Shown: in pieces, positions 7,250-16,449 of the stretch
Position numbering within the stretch: the stretch's first letter is position 1
Layout: every line of letters begins with the position of its first letter
Assembly (NCBI RefSeq): GCF_036541425.1
Contig: NZ_JAZHFT010000028.1
Coordinates: 1-64,000, forward strand
Direction of reading: 5' to 3'
DNA: 64,000 bases
Origin: Consotaella aegiceratis
GTDB taxonomy: Bacteria > Pseudomonadota > Alphaproteobacteria > Rhizobiales > Rhizobiaceae
Made by a program: the position numbers and the translations under genes
The notes under the pieces: model-generated
What the model was told of the DNA's origin: nothing
Seen by the model: only the letters and a program-made list of their open reading frames with translations
Databases searched by the model: none

Positions 7250-8593
7250 ATGCGCTTCAAAAAAGTATTGTTTACCGCCGGCGTCCTCGCCGGCCTCGCC
7301 GCCACTGCGGCCTTCGCCCAGGACGCGGCCCCGGAAGCGGCTGAAGCGGCTGCGGCTCCCGCCGCGCCCGACGCGCAGGTCCAATACATCTTCAACACGC
7401 TGCTCTTCCTGTTCGGCGGCTTCCTGGTCATGTGGATGGCGGCGGGCTTCGCCATGCTCGAAGCTGGACTCGTCCGCTCCAAGAACGTCTCCATGCAGTG
7501 CATGAAGAACATCGCCGTCTACGCGGTGGCCGGCATCCTCTACTGGGTCATCGGCTACAAGCTGATGTATGTCGGCGTCGACGGGGGCTATATCGGCTCC
7601 TTCGGCCCCTACAGCTTCGATCCTGTCGGCGGCGACGCGCTCGATACCGGCTATTCGACGGCGTCGGACTGGTTCTTCCAGATGGTGTTCGTGGCGACCT
7701 CGGCCTCGATCGTTTCCGGCACGCTCGCCGAGCGCATCAAGCTTTGGTCTTTCATGCTCTTCACCGCTATCCTGACCGGCATCATCTATCCGATCGCCGG
7801 TTCCTGGGCCTGGGGTGGCGGCTGGCTCTCCGAGATGGGCTTCAAGGACTTCGCCGGTTCGACGGTCGTTCACTCGGTGGGTGGCTGGGCCGCGCTCGCC
7901 GGCGTCCTGCTTCTTGGCGCGCGCAGGGGTCGGTTCACGCCCGAAGGTGTCAGCGTTCCGATGCCGGGTTCCTCGATCCCGCTCGCCACGCTCGGCACCT
8001 TCATCCTGTGGCTTGGCTGGTTCGGCTTCAACGGCGCGTCGCAGCTCGCCATGGGCACGATCGGTGACGTTTCCGACGTTTCGCGCATCTTCGCCAACAC
8101 CAATCTCGCCGCCGCCGGCGGAACGGTCGGTGCGATGATCATGCTTCAGGTCCTCTATCGTCGCGTTGACGTCACGATGGTCCTGAACGGCGCTCTGGCC
8201 GGTCTCGTCGCCATTACGGCCGAGCCGCTCTATCCCTCGCCGCTGTGGGCGATCATCGTCGGCGTCATCGGTGCCGCCATCGTGGTCGTCGCGGTTCCGA
8301 TGCTGGACAAGATGAAGATCGACGACGTGGTGGGCGCCATTCCGGTCCACCTGCTGTGCGGTATCTGGGGCACCATCGCCGTGCCGTTCAGCAACCCGGA
8401 CGCCAGCTTCGGCATCCAGGCGATTGGCATTATCGCCTTTGGCGTCTTCACCTTCGTCGTCAGCTTCGTCATCTGGGTGATCATCAAGGCAGTGATGGGC
8501 ATCCGCGTCAGCGAGCAGGAAGAGGCTCTCGGTCTCGACCGCACCGAGGTCGGCGTCGAAGCCTATCCCGAGTTCGGCGTCACCCACGCCTGA
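7250..8593 (+). CDS. amtB: Ammonium transporter
   Basis: 447 aa. A cleavable signal peptide ends near AAFAQ (about residue 23), followed by an Ala/Pro/Glu-rich stretch, then 11 predicted membrane helices of the Amt/Rh fold starting at about residue 45. Family landmarks include GFAMLEAGLVRSKN, the GSWAWGGGWL segment, and VHSVGGWAALAG with its pore-region histidine. It moves ammonium across the inner membrane and is gated by GlnK, encoded immediately upstream. A strong terminator follows. Confidence 0.96.
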   Translation: MRFKKVLFTAGVLAGLAATAAFAQDAAPEAAEAAAAPAAPDAQVQYIFNTLLFLFGGFLVMWMAAGFAMLEAGLVRSKNVSMQCMKNIAVYAVAGILYWVIGYKLMYVGVDGGYIGSFGPYSFDPVGGDALDTGYSTASDWFFQMVFVATSASIVSGTLAERIKLWSFMLFTAILTGIIYPIAGSWAWGGGWLSEMGFKDFAGSTVVHSVGGWAALAGVLLLGARRGRFTPEGVSVPMPGSSIPLATLGTFILWLGWFGFNGASQLAMGTIGDVSDVSRIFANTNLAAAGGTVGAMIMLQVLYRRVDVTMVLNGALAGLVAITAEPLYPSPLWAIIVGVIGAAIVVVAVPMLDKMKIDDVVGAIPVHLLCGIWGTIAVPFSNPDASFGIQAIGIIAFGVFTFVVSFVIWVIIKAVMGIRVSEQEEALGLDRTEVGVEAYPEFGVTHA

Positions 8594-8619
8594 CCGGAAC
8601 GAACCTGCGAAAATCGAAA

Positions 8620-8646
8620 GGGCCCGCCATCTGCGCGGGCCCTTTT
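8620..8646 (+). terminator. Rho-independent terminator after amtB
   Basis: GGGCCCGC (8620-8627) and GCGGGCCC (8635-8642) form an 8-bp perfect stem with a 7-nt loop, followed by TTTT. It ends the glnK-amtB transcript 27 bases after the amtB stop. Confidence 0.85.
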
Positions 8647-8660
8647 CATAGGGGCGGTCG

Positions 8661-8939
8661 TCAGGCCGCGATTTCTCGATAGTCCGCCTTGCGTGCGAAT
8701 TCGGCCGCCACGTAGGAGCATTGCGGAACCACCTTCAGCCCCTCCTGGCGAGCCCAGTCGACGCCGGCCTTGACCAGCGCGCCGGCGATGCCGCGGCCGC
8801 GCAGCGTTTGCGGCACGAAGGTGTGGTCGAAGACCACGGTCCTGTCGTCACGCCAGCCGTAGGTCATTTCCGCTTCGCTGTCGGCCTCGCCGGCCACGAA
8901 CCGGCCGCCGTGCCCGGTGATCTGGTGCCTGATGTCCAT
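8661..8939 (-). CDS. Small GNAT-type N-acetyltransferase (YjdJ-like)
   Basis: 92 aa, the size of the short single-domain GNAT proteins. The acetyl-CoA loop is visible as TFVPQTLRGRGIAGALVKAG (R/Q-x-x-G-x-G/A pattern RGRGIA). The substrate is not known for this group. I start at the ATG at 8939, preceded by GGGAGAG; the frame upstream to 9014 lacks domain similarity. It faces the amtB terminator and is divergent from ftsK. Confidence 0.8.
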   Translation of the reverse strand: MDIRHQITGHGGRFVAGEADSEAEMTYGWRDDRTVVFDHTFVPQTLRGRGIAGALVKAGVDWARQEGLKVVPQCSYVAAEFARKADYREIAA

Positions 8940-9142
8940 CCTGCTCTCCCGTTGTCTGTTGGGACGAGACTTGCAGATGGGAGGCGTGTGGGCTTCCGGC
9001 AACTCCGCCGACATCCTCCCGATGTCCGATAAGCCGGGACGTTAGGGTTAAAGAGCCTTTAACCAGAGCGGCCTAGGGTGACGTCGATCGAGAATCCGGT
9101 CCGCGCCGGACGCAGACAATCCGCAACAGACAGGCAGGCGAC

Positions 9143-11938
9143 ATGGTGTCGACCATCATCGAGACGAGTTCCAGCATTTCCGCCGCGGTCCGGCGGCAGG
9201 CGCAACTCGCGGGAGGACTGGTTTTGTTGGCGCTTGCGGCGTTCGTCGCCGTGAGTCTGGCCAGTTGGAACGTCGAGGATCCGTCCCTGAGCCTGTCGAA
9301 CCATAATGTCGTGACCAATTGGGGGGGGGCCGCCGGCGCCATCGTCGCCGATCTGGCGATGCAGATCTTCGGGCTTGCCTCCGTGCTGATCGCCGTCCTG
9401 TTCGCGATCTGGGGTGCGCTTCTCTGCTTCGGCTGGAAGGTCGATCGCATCTGGCGGCGCGCGTGGTTCGCGCTGGCCGGGACGATCCTCGCGGCGTCGG
9501 CGCTCGGATGTCTGGCCGCGCCGCAAGGCTGGCCTCTGCCGATCGGCCTGGGCGGCATCGCCGGCGACCTCGTGCTGAAATTTCCGGCCTTGGCGACCGG
9601 TTCCTATCCGCAAGGGTGGCTGGCCATCGTCCTGGGAGCGATGATCGCCGCTCCGGCCGCTTGGCTGTTCCTGTCCGGCGCAGCGCTGATCGATCGCCGC
9701 GAAGCGTCGTCCGATGCCGCTCTGCACAATCATCATGGCCATGTCCATGGCGAAGAGGACGACGATGATGGGGAGGGCCGGCTGGCTCTGCTGGTGGGCG
9801 CCGCCGAGCATGCGATCTATTCCCTGAAGGCAGGGTGGCGTCGACGCTTCCCGAAGGCGCGCGACGTCACGCTGCGGGAGGCCGTATGGGGCGACGGCGA
9901 GGACGATGTGGATGACGTCCCGCCGGCTCCCGTCAGGGCCCGCACCGCACCTGTGCGCGTGACCGGCACCTATGACGCCGCCGCCGAGCCCTTCGATGCC
10001 GACGACGACGAACCGTGGGACGCGGCAGTGCCTGAGCAGGGCGCCGCCTCCGACGACTGGGCCGGCGATGAAGACGACGAGGAGCCCTGGGACGACGACG
10101 CGTCCGACGATTCCATGCTGGTCGGGCCGGCCGACCGCATTGCGCCGGGTGCGCCGGTGGCCGAGGAACAGACCGGCTGGCGCGGACTGTTGTCGGGCAA
10201 CATCATCGCGTTCCCGGGACGCAAGGGTTCGAAGTCCGAGGCCGAGCGTCCCGCTTCGAACAGCCGCGACCGGTCGATGCCGGCCGGACCGGATGACGAC
10301 GACAAGGCAGTCCGCGTGGTGCCCCAAGCGGGACCGCAGCCGGCTGCCCGGCAGCGCCGCACCGGCAGCGGCCGGACCGTGCCGCTGCCGCGCGCCAGCG
10401 TGCCCGGACCGTTCGAAATGCCGTCGATCGAATTCCTGATGCTGCCCAAGTCGCGGGGCCGCGACGCGTCGATGTCGATGGAGGCTCTGCAGGAAAACGC
10501 CCGTCTGCTGGAAGGCGTGCTCGAGGATTTCGGCGTGAAGGGCGAGATCATCGAGGTCCGGCCCGGTCCGGTCGTCACCCTCTACGAGCTGGAGCCGGCG
10601 CCCGGCATCAAGTCGTCGCGCGTCATCGGCCTGGCCGACGACATCGCCCGCTCGATGAGCGCGGTGGCCGCGCGCGTCGCCGTCATTCCCGGCAAGAACG
10701 CCATCGGCATTGAGCTGCCGAACCAGCGCCGCGAGACCGTCTATCTGCGCGAGATGATCGCCTCGGAGAGCTTCGCCGCCAACAAGGGCAAGCTGCCGAT
10801 CACGCTCGGCAAGACGATCGGCGGCGAGCCGGTGATCGCCGACCTCGCCAAGATGCCGCATCTGCTCGTGGCAGGTACCACCGGCTCGGGCAAGTCGGTC
10901 GCCATCAACACGATGATCCTGTCACTGCTCTACCGGATGACGCCCGAGCAGTGCCGGCTGATCATGATCGACCCGAAGATGCTGGAGCTGTCGGTCTACG
11001 ACGGCATTCCGCATCTGCTGTCGCCGGTCGTCACCGATCCGAAGAAGGCGGTGGTGGCGCTCAAGTGGACGGTCCGCGAAATGGAGGATCGCTACCGCAA
11101 GATGTCGAAGGTCGGCGTGCGCAACATCGACGGCTTCAACACGCGCGTGCGCCAGGCAATGGAAAAGGGCGAGACGATCTCGCGCACCGTCCAGACCGGC
11201 TTCGATCGGGAATCCGGCGAGCCGATCTTCGAGTCGGAGGAGTTCGATCTCGAGCCGTTGCCCTACATCGTCGTGATCATCGACGAGATGGCCGACCTGA
11301 TGATGGTCGCCGGCAAGGATATCGAGGGCGCCGTCCAGCGTCTCGCGCAGATGGCGCGCGCCGCCGGCATCCACGTCATCATGGCGACCCAGCGCCCCTC
11401 GGTCGACGTCATCACCGGCACCATCAAGGCGAACTTCCCGACCCGCATCTCCTTCCAGGTGACGTCGAAGATCGACAGCCGCACCATCCTCGGCGAGCAG
11501 GGCGCCGAACAGCTGCTCGGCATGGGCGATATGCTGTTCATGGCCGGTGGCGGCCGCATCCAGCGCGTCCATGGACCATTCGTCGACGACAACGAGGTCG
11601 AACAGATCGTCGCGCACCTGAAGAACCAGGGCGTGCCGGACTATTTGGACGCGATCCTGGAGGATGACGAGGACGGCGATGGCGGCAGTTCGGGAGGCTC
11701 TTCCGGTGGCGGCGGCAGTGGCTCCGTCGACGAGGGAGCGGACCTCTACGACCAGGCGGTCGCCGTGGTGCTTCGCGACGGCAAGGCCTCGACCTCCTAT
11801 ATCCAGCGCCGTCTCGGCATCGGCTATAACCGCGCTGCCTCGATCATCGAGCGGATGGAGCAGGAGGGTGTCGTCGGTCCGGCGAACCATGCCGGAAAGC
11901 GCGAGATCCTGGTGCCGACCGAGGACGACAAGCTGTAA
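9143..11938 (+). CDS. ftsK: DNA translocase FtsK
   Basis: 931 aa. FtsK pumps DNA at the division septum and activates XerCD dimer resolution. Membrane helices lie in the first 180 or so residues; then comes a long acidic linker (about 190-420) with a His-rich patch H195-H202 (HNHHGHVHG) followed by EEDDDD. The motor has the Walker A sequence GTTGSGKSV (about 578-586) and Walker B VVIIDEMADLMM (near 709-720). A Gly/Ser linker (about 843-857) leads to the gamma winged-helix domain (about 866-925) that reads KOPS sites. Length is normal for the alphaproteobacterial form. The start ATG follows GGCAGGCGAC. Confidence 0.96.
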   Translation: MVSTIIETSSSISAAVRRQAQLAGGLVLLALAAFVAVSLASWNVEDPSLSLSNHNVVTNWGGAAGAIVADLAMQIFGLASVLIAVLFAIWGALLCFGWKVDRIWRRAWFALAGTILAASALGCLAAPQGWPLPIGLGGIAGDLVLKFPALATGSYPQGWLAIVLGAMIAAPAAWLFLSGAALIDRREASSDAALHNHHGHVHGEEDDDDGEGRLALLVGAAEHAIYSLKAGWRRRFPKARDVTLREAVWGDGEDDVDDVPPAPVRARTAPVRVTGTYDAAAEPFDADDDEPWDAAVPEQGAASDDWAGDEDDEEPWDDDASDDSMLVGPADRIAPGAPVAEEQTGWRGLLSGNIIAFPGRKGSKSEAERPASNSRDRSMPAGPDDDDKAVRVVPQAGPQPAARQRRTGSGRTVPLPRASVPGPFEMPSIEFLMLPKSRGRDASMSMEALQENARLLEGVLEDFGVKGEIIEVRPGPVVTLYELEPAPGIKSSRVIGLADDIARSMSAVAARVAVIPGKNAIGIELPNQRRETVYLREMIASESFAANKGKLPITLGKTIGGEPVIADLAKMPHLLVAGTTGSGKSVAINTMILSLLYRMTPEQCRLIMIDPKMLELSVYDGIPHLLSPVVTDPKKAVVALKWTVREMEDRYRKMSKVGVRNIDGFNTRVRQAMEKGETISRTVQTGFDRESGEPIFESEEFDLEPLPYIVVIIDEMADLMMVAGKDIEGAVQRLAQMARAAGIHVIMATQRPSVDVITGTIKANFPTRISFQVTSKIDSRTILGEQGAEQLLGMGDMLFMAGGGRIQRVHGPFVDDNEVEQIVAHLKNQGVPDYLDAILEDDEDGDGGSSGGSSGGGGSGSVDEGADLYDQAVAVVLRDGKASTSYIQRRLGIGYNRAASIIERMEQEGVVGPANHAGKREILVPTEDDKL

Positions 11939-11971
11939 CGCAGATGACGCTCGCCGGGTGAAGCCCTGACC

Positions 11972-12478
11972 TCATTCCGGGACGGCGGAGGAGGCCGGAG
12001 CGTGCGCGATCCAGGCCTCCTGCCCCGCCGTCTCGACGGCCCCGGGACGAGCCCGCCGAACCGCGGCGATCGCCACCTCGACGGCCGATCCCCGCTCGAC
12101 CAGCAGCCGGGCGGCGATCATCCCGGTGCGGCCCAGTCCGCCCCAGCAGTGGATGGCGATGACGGCGCCGCGATCCAGACGGCGATGAAGGTCGCGGGAG
12201 ACCGGCAGCCAGGCCTGCTCGTCTCCCGGCACGGAAAAATTGACGACGGGAAAACGGAGCCAGTCGATGCCGTTGCGCGACAGGGCCGGCAGCAGCGCGT
12301 CACGATCTGGAAACTCTTGGTCTTCGACGAGGCTGAGGAGACAGGAGACGCCGCGCCGGCGGTAGGCGTCGATGGTCTCGCTTACGGTCCGGCCCCGGCC
12401 CGGACATCGGTCGAGCAGCAGGACGCCGCCATTCGGCACCACAAGGCAGGACGCGTCGGCGGGTGTCGTCGGGGGCAT
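11972..12478 (-). CDS. Dual-specificity / tyrosine protein phosphatase
   Basis: 168 aa. The phosphatase signature HCxxGxxRTG is present as HCWGGLGRTG, with nucleophile C111 and phosphate-binding R117; D86 in the FSVPGDEQ segment may serve as the general acid. The fold is that of CDKN3-like or DSP bacterial phosphatases; the substrate is unknown. No signal peptide. It is convergent with ftsK and not obviously in an operon. The ATG at 12478 is the most upstream possible start and has only a weak ribosome site. Confidence 0.8.
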   Translation of the reverse strand: MPPTTPADASCLVVPNGGVLLLDRCPGRGRTVSETIDAYRRRGVSCLLSLVEDQEFPDRDALLPALSRNGIDWLRFPVVNFSVPGDEQAWLPVSRDLHRRLDRGAVIAIHCWGGLGRTGMIAARLLVERGSAVEVAIAAVRRARPGAVETAGQEAWIAHAPASSAVPE

Positions 12479-12740
12479 GGGGCGGGCTCATGTGATCCGG
12501 CGCAGCATTATACCGCCGCTGCGTCGCGATGCTATCGGCCGGCTTGGTTGTGTTGTCGAGCATCCGTCGGGGGCGTTGCCAAACCGGCATCGCATGCCCA
12601 GGTAAGTCCCGGGTCAGGTCCGCCCCATTCATGCCGTACGGGTCCGCTAAGCGCTGTCGTGTCTTGCGTGAACCGGGCCGACGAATGTCGGGCGGAAACG
12701 ACGCGTCGAAGGGTCGAGAAGGCGACGAGGACTGCCTGTC

Positions 12741-13382
12741 ATGAACATCGGATCTATTTTGCCAACCTGTGTCAGGACCACCGTTGCTGCGCTCGCGCTT
12801 GCGATCGTCGCCGGCAGCGTGGGGCCGCAGCCGGCCGTGGCTGCCGCTAGCGCCACTGCGCAGGCGATTGCCGACCACTTCTCCTCCGTCCAGTCGATGA
12901 CCGGTCAGTTCATCCAGTTCGATCCGAACGGGCGCCAGACCGAGGGCAATTTCTATCTGGAGCGGCCCGGCAAGATCCGCTTCGACTATTCGGGTCAGCC
13001 GCTTCGGGTGATTTCGGACGGCAGCCAGGTGGGCATCAACAACAAGAAGCTCAACACCTGGGATCTCTATCCGCTCTCCAAGACGCCGTTGAAGCTGCTG
13101 CTGGAACAGCGGATCAACCTGTCGAACGCCAATATCGAGAGCGTCAAGGAAGAGCAGGACCTCACCACCATCGTCATGGGCGACAAGTCGGTGTTCGGCG
13201 ATTCGCGCATCACCATGATGTTCGATCCGGTCAGCTACGATCTGCGCCAATGGACCATTCGCGACGGCCAGGGCAAGGACACGACGGTGATGATCTACAA
13301 CGTCAAGTCCGGCGTACGCTTCCAGGACGGCATGTTCGAGATCCCGTACACCACGATCACCCAGAACCGCACGGGCAAGTAA
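12741..13382 (+). CDS. lolA: Outer-membrane lipoprotein carrier protein LolA
   Basis: 213 aa. LolA is the periplasmic chaperone that takes lipoproteins from LolCDE to the outer membrane. An N-terminal signal peptide ends near AVAAA (about 33-36). The mature part opens with the usual 'HFSSVQSMTGQFIQ' helix and has GNFYLERPGKIRFDY, the beta-strand typical of the family. The ftsK-lolA-xthA order is common in Hyphomicrobiales; here a phosphatase and an esterase gene, both on the minus strand, are interspersed. Confidence 0.93.
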   Translation: MNIGSILPTCVRTTVAALALAIVAGSVGPQPAVAAASATAQAIADHFSSVQSMTGQFIQFDPNGRQTEGNFYLERPGKIRFDYSGQPLRVISDGSQVGINNKKLNTWDLYPLSKTPLKLLLEQRINLSNANIESVKEEQDLTTIVMGDKSVFGDSRITMMFDPVSYDLRQWTIRDGQGKDTTVMIYNVKSGVRFQDGMFEIPYTTITQNRTGK

Positions 13383-13388
13383 CACGGG

Positions 13389-14324
13389 CTATTCGAGCGG
13401 CGCGGCCGCCAAGGCCAGCGCCATCGCGAAGGACGCGGCGAAGGTTTCGCCATGGCCGAGGCCGGTAAGCTGCTCCGTTCGCACCGTGGCATTCGCGGTT
13501 TCAGCCAGTCGCGCGGCGAACGTGCCCTGCCGCTCGACGTGCTCTGCATTGACGCTCGGCTTGGCCGGCCGGGCTTCCCCTGGTGCCAGGCGACGTTCGC
13601 TGTCGCCATAGGCGATCAGGACCTCGCGAGCCGGCTCGTCGTCCGCCCGACGAGGGATGGCCATCAGCGGTTCCAATACGTCGTCGCCCCAGGTGATCGA
13701 CGGGCTGATCGCGGCATAGCGGCGGAACGCGGTTGGCTGTCGCAACAGGCAGTAGAGCGCGAAAAGGCCGCCATAGGAATGACCCCATAGGGCCCGGCGC
13801 CCGGCATCGACGGCAAGGTCGGCTTCGGCGGCTTGCTGCAGCGGTCCCTTGAGTCTCGCCAGAAACGCGTCGGCGCCGCCGGACAGACGGCCGGGACTGG
13901 TCGGATCGGGGACCGGCCCGTCCGATCCGAGAGGCGGCGTGTAATCCAGGGTTCGCTGGTCGGCGTCGAAGAGCAGGGGGGTGTCGTAGCCGATGCCGAC
14001 CACCGCGAGGCCCGGCACCTGTTCCAGAATCTCGGCTGTCAGCCGATCGAAGACCGCGTTGCCGTCGAGCATGTAGATGACCGGATGGGCATCGTTCGCC
14101 TTCGATTGGCGCGGTATGGCGCGAAAGATCTGGTAGCGCCTGTCGCCTTCCGCGACGAAGAAGCGGTCGAGCCTGTGGCTTTGCGGCTGCGTCATAAAAA
14201 TCCGGTAGCTGGCCTCGGCCGGGACATAGCGGGCTTGGGCGACACGAAACGGCAGACCGGTCGCCGCCAGCGCGGCACCCAGAAGAAGATCGCGGCGGCA
14301 CAGGAGAGGGCGAGGCTGTCCCAT
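13389..14324 (-). CDS. Tat-exported alpha/beta hydrolase (IroE/Fes-like esterase)
   Basis: 311 aa. The N-terminus has a twin-arginine signal, CRRDLLLGAALAATG, so the protein is probably exported folded. The serine-hydrolase elbow GHSYGG carries S183, and a catalytic His candidate lies in LGHGETF near the C-terminus. Overall layout (YMLDGNAVFD, then GHSYGGLFALY, then AISPSITWGDD) matches putative esterases of the IroE/Fes group that hydrolyse siderophore ester bonds. No siderophore genes are nearby, so the substrate stays open. It converges with lolA, 6 bases apart. Confidence 0.8.
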   Translation of the reverse strand: MGQPRPLLCRRDLLLGAALAATGLPFRVAQARYVPAEASYRIFMTQPQSHRLDRFFVAEGDRRYQIFRAIPRQSKANDAHPVIYMLDGNAVFDRLTAEILEQVPGLAVVGIGYDTPLLFDADQRTLDYTPPLGSDGPVPDPTSPGRLSGGADAFLARLKGPLQQAAEADLAVDAGRRALWGHSYGGLFALYCLLRQPTAFRRYAAISPSITWGDDVLEPLMAIPRRADDEPAREVLIAYGDSERRLAPGEARPAKPSVNAEHVERQGTFAARLAETANATVRTEQLTGLGHGETFAASFAMALALAAAPLE

Positions 14325-14634
14325 CGGCTAGACTCCTATCCGAACGCGCCATGGACTTTCGCGTCGTCCTAGCAATATTTGACGATTGAATTCAACTTAT
14401 ATGGCCGCGCAGCTATGATTTGCCGGTTGCCAGCTTCCGACGCATCGTGGCCGGCTAGGCTTCGGAGGTCGCTGGCGGCAGAGGAGCGGCATGGCGTCGG
14501 CGCGCGGCATTCTTCGCGGCATTCTTCGAAGTCGATTCCTGAGGAAGAGCGCGGTAGCGACGCTCGGCGGAACGCGAGCCATCTTGCGGTGAGGCCGGTC
14601 GGGGCATACCCCGGTTTGGTCAACGGAGCCCGCA
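14325..14634. other. Divergent intergenic region between esterase and xthA
   Basis: About 310 bases holding the two divergent start regions. A short AT-rich segment (about 14370-14420) lies near the esterase side. A tandem GCGGCATTCTTC occurs twice in a row around 14506-14531. No RNA gene or further coding sequence was recognised. Confidence 0.5.
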
Positions 14635-15438
14635 ATGTCCTTCACCATCGCCACCTGGAACATCAATTCGGTTCGTCTCCGCCTGCCGCTGGTCGAGCGC
14701 TTTCTCGCCGAGCATCGGCCCGACGTGCTGTGTCTGCAGGAGACCAAGTGCCCGAACGAGCTGTTTCCGGAAGAGGCGTTCCGCGCGGCCGGCTATCAGC
14801 ACATCGCGCTGCATGGGCAGAAGGGCTATCATGGCGTGGCGACGCTTTCGAAGGTGCCCTTTCAGGACACCGTACGCCAGGACTTCTGTGCCGTGGGCGA
14901 CGCGCGGCACCTGTCGACCCGCATCCAGCTTGGCGAGCGCCGCATCCGCATCCACAATTTCTATGTGCCCGCCGGCGGCGACGAGCCGGATCGGGCGATC
15001 AATCCGAAATTCGCGCACAAGCTGGATTTTCTCGAAGAGATGCGCCTCGTCAGCGCCGAAGCCGAGCCTGGCGTCTCGGCGCTGCTGCTGGGCGACCTCA
15101 ACATCGCGCCCTTCGAGACCGACGTCTGGTCGCACAAGCAGCTCCTGAGGGTCGTTTCCCATACGCCGGTCGAATGCGACGGCCTGCTGCGCGTTCTCGC
15201 CGAAGGCGCGTGGACCGATCTGGTCCGCAGGCATATCCCGATCGAGGAGAAGGTTTTTACCTGGTGGAGCTATCGCGCCAAGGACTGGACTGTTGGAAAC
15301 CGTGGTCGCCGGCTCGACCACATCTGGAGCTCGGCGGACCTGGCTCCCAGCCTCAGGCAGGCTCAGGTCCTGACCGCAGCGCGCAGCTGGGACCGGCCGT
15401 CGGATCACGTGCCGGTCTTGGTTGAACTGGAGCTTTGA
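14635..15438 (+). CDS. xthA: Exodeoxyribonuclease III
   Basis: 267 aa, normal for the family. It is an AP endonuclease and 3'-5' exonuclease in base-excision repair. All landmarks of the exonuclease/endonuclease/phosphatase fold are present: ATWNINSVR at the start, CLQETK with the metal-binding Glu, LLGDLNIAP, and the terminal SDHVPV with the catalytic His. The ATG is preceded by a purine-rich GGAGCCCGCA. The MOSC gene begins 2 bases after its stop, so they are probably co-transcribed. Confidence 0.95.
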   Translation: MSFTIATWNINSVRLRLPLVERFLAEHRPDVLCLQETKCPNELFPEEAFRAAGYQHIALHGQKGYHGVATLSKVPFQDTVRQDFCAVGDARHLSTRIQLGERRIRIHNFYVPAGGDEPDRAINPKFAHKLDFLEEMRLVSAEAEPGVSALLLGDLNIAPFETDVWSHKQLLRVVSHTPVECDGLLRVLAEGAWTDLVRRHIPIEEKVFTWWSYRAKDWTVGNRGRRLDHIWSSADLAPSLRQAQVLTAARSWDRPSDHVPVLVELEL

Positions 15439-15440
15439 CG

Positions 15441-15998
15441 ATGACGCAAACAATTGCAGATGGACAAGTGCTGGACGTGGCGCGCGATAGCTCCCACCGG
15501 TTCAGCAAGCAGCCGACGGAGTCTATCCAGCTCGTCGCCGGTCTGGGCGTCGAAGGCGACGCTCATCTGGGGGCGACGGTTCAACACCGCTCCCGAGTGG
15601 CCGCCGATCCGACACAGCCCAATCTGAGACAGGTTCACCTGATCCATACGGAGTTGTTCGACGAACTGAAGGCGGAGGGATTTGCTGTCGCTCCCGGCGA
15701 TCTCGGCGAAAACATCACGACCACTGGGATCGACCTTCTGGCCCTGCCGGTCGGCACTCTTCTCGCCATCGGAGAGACCGCTCTGATCGCGTTGACTGGG
15801 CTTCGCAACCCGTGCGCCCAGATCGAAAAATTCCAGGCCGGTCTGCTGAAAGCGGTTCTGCCGCGGGGGCCCGATGGTCAGGTGATCCGCAAGGCCGGTG
15901 TCATGGCCGTCGTGCTTTCGGGCGGCCCCGTGCGTCCCGGCGACGCGATCCGCGTCTCTCTGCCGCCAGAGCCGCATCATCCGCTCGAACGGATTTAG
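15441..15998 (+). CDS. MOSC-domain protein
   Basis: 185 aa. MOSC domains, related to the C-terminus of molybdenum-cofactor sulfurase, bind or transfer sulfur to molybdenum enzymes; stand-alone ones are linked to detoxification. The conserved cysteine is in LRNPCAQIE, and GDLGENITT plus VLSGGPVRPGD are further family marks. The ATG at 15441 is 2 bases after the xthA stop. A terminator follows. A molybdopterin oxidoreductase is 3 kb away, but a link is only a guess. Confidence 0.85.
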   Translation: MTQTIADGQVLDVARDSSHRFSKQPTESIQLVAGLGVEGDAHLGATVQHRSRVAADPTQPNLRQVHLIHTELFDELKAEGFAVAPGDLGENITTTGIDLLALPVGTLLAIGETALIALTGLRNPCAQIEKFQAGLLKAVLPRGPDGQVIRKAGVMAVVLSGGPVRPGDAIRVSLPPEPHHPLERI

Positions 15999-16075
15999 TT
16001 GCGGTCCGATCGATCGATTGGGCCGCGAGGCGCGTAAAGATTGCCGGGCGGAAGACGTGGACAGTCGATGTAAAA

Positions 16076-16117
16076 CGGCGCCAGACGCGAAGAGTGCGCC
16101 CGGCGCCGATCCTTTTT
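16076..16117 (+). terminator. Terminator after xthA-MOSC
   Basis: CGGCGCC (16076-16082) pairs with GGCGCCG (16102-16108), followed by ATCC and TTTTT (16113-16117). It lies about 80 bases after the MOSC stop and suits the end of that operon. Confidence 0.65.
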
Positions 16118-16164
16118 GGGCGCAGCCCGTTCAAGGCTGACCCAATTTCTCGGATGGGTGCACG

Positions 16165-16449
16165 TCAGCCGTTGTTGCCGCTATCCGAAGCATCACCGCT
16201 GTCGTCGGTGCTGTCATCGTCCGTATCGGCGTTGTTGTCGTCGGCCGGCGCGTCGGCGTCCATATCCGATGCTCCGTCGGTATCGGTGTAATACGGATTC
16301 GGACATTTTTCGTCCGCTGCAGCAGTGCCGGTTTCAAGTTGGTTCGAACAGTCGGCAGCCGTCGGCTCCGTTTCGGTCGAGGTCTGGGCAAAGGCGGCCC
16401 CGCCCATCAGGGTGAGAGCCGTGGCACTGACCAAAAGGACTTGCTTCAT
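16165..16449 (-). CDS. Small acidic secreted protein, unknown function
   Basis: 94 aa. A clear signal peptide, MKQVLLVSATALTLMGGAAFA, is followed by a mature part of about 73 residues rich in Asp, Ala, Ser and Thr, with two cysteines (in ADCSNQ and EKCPNP) that could form a disulfide. The C-terminal half is almost only Asp, Ala, Asn and Ser (DADAPADDNN and similar), resembling low-complexity Asp-rich tails that may bind cations. I do not recognise a family. The ATG follows GGAGTACTTCCAATG. Upstream lies the AT-rich gap 16450-17163. Confidence 0.7.
   Translation of the reverse strand: MKQVLLVSATALTLMGGAAFAQTSTETEPTAADCSNQLETGTAAADEKCPNPYYTDTDGASDMDADAPADDNNADTDDDSTDDSGDASDSGNNG

Noticed and set aside
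6869..8587. 572-codon open frame on - opposite glnK-amtB
   Set aside because: Shadow frame rich in Asp, His, Arg and Gly; the + genes are well-known families.
9059..10861. 600-codon open frame on - opposite ftsK
   Set aside because: Shadow of the ftsK linker and motor; no recognised domain.
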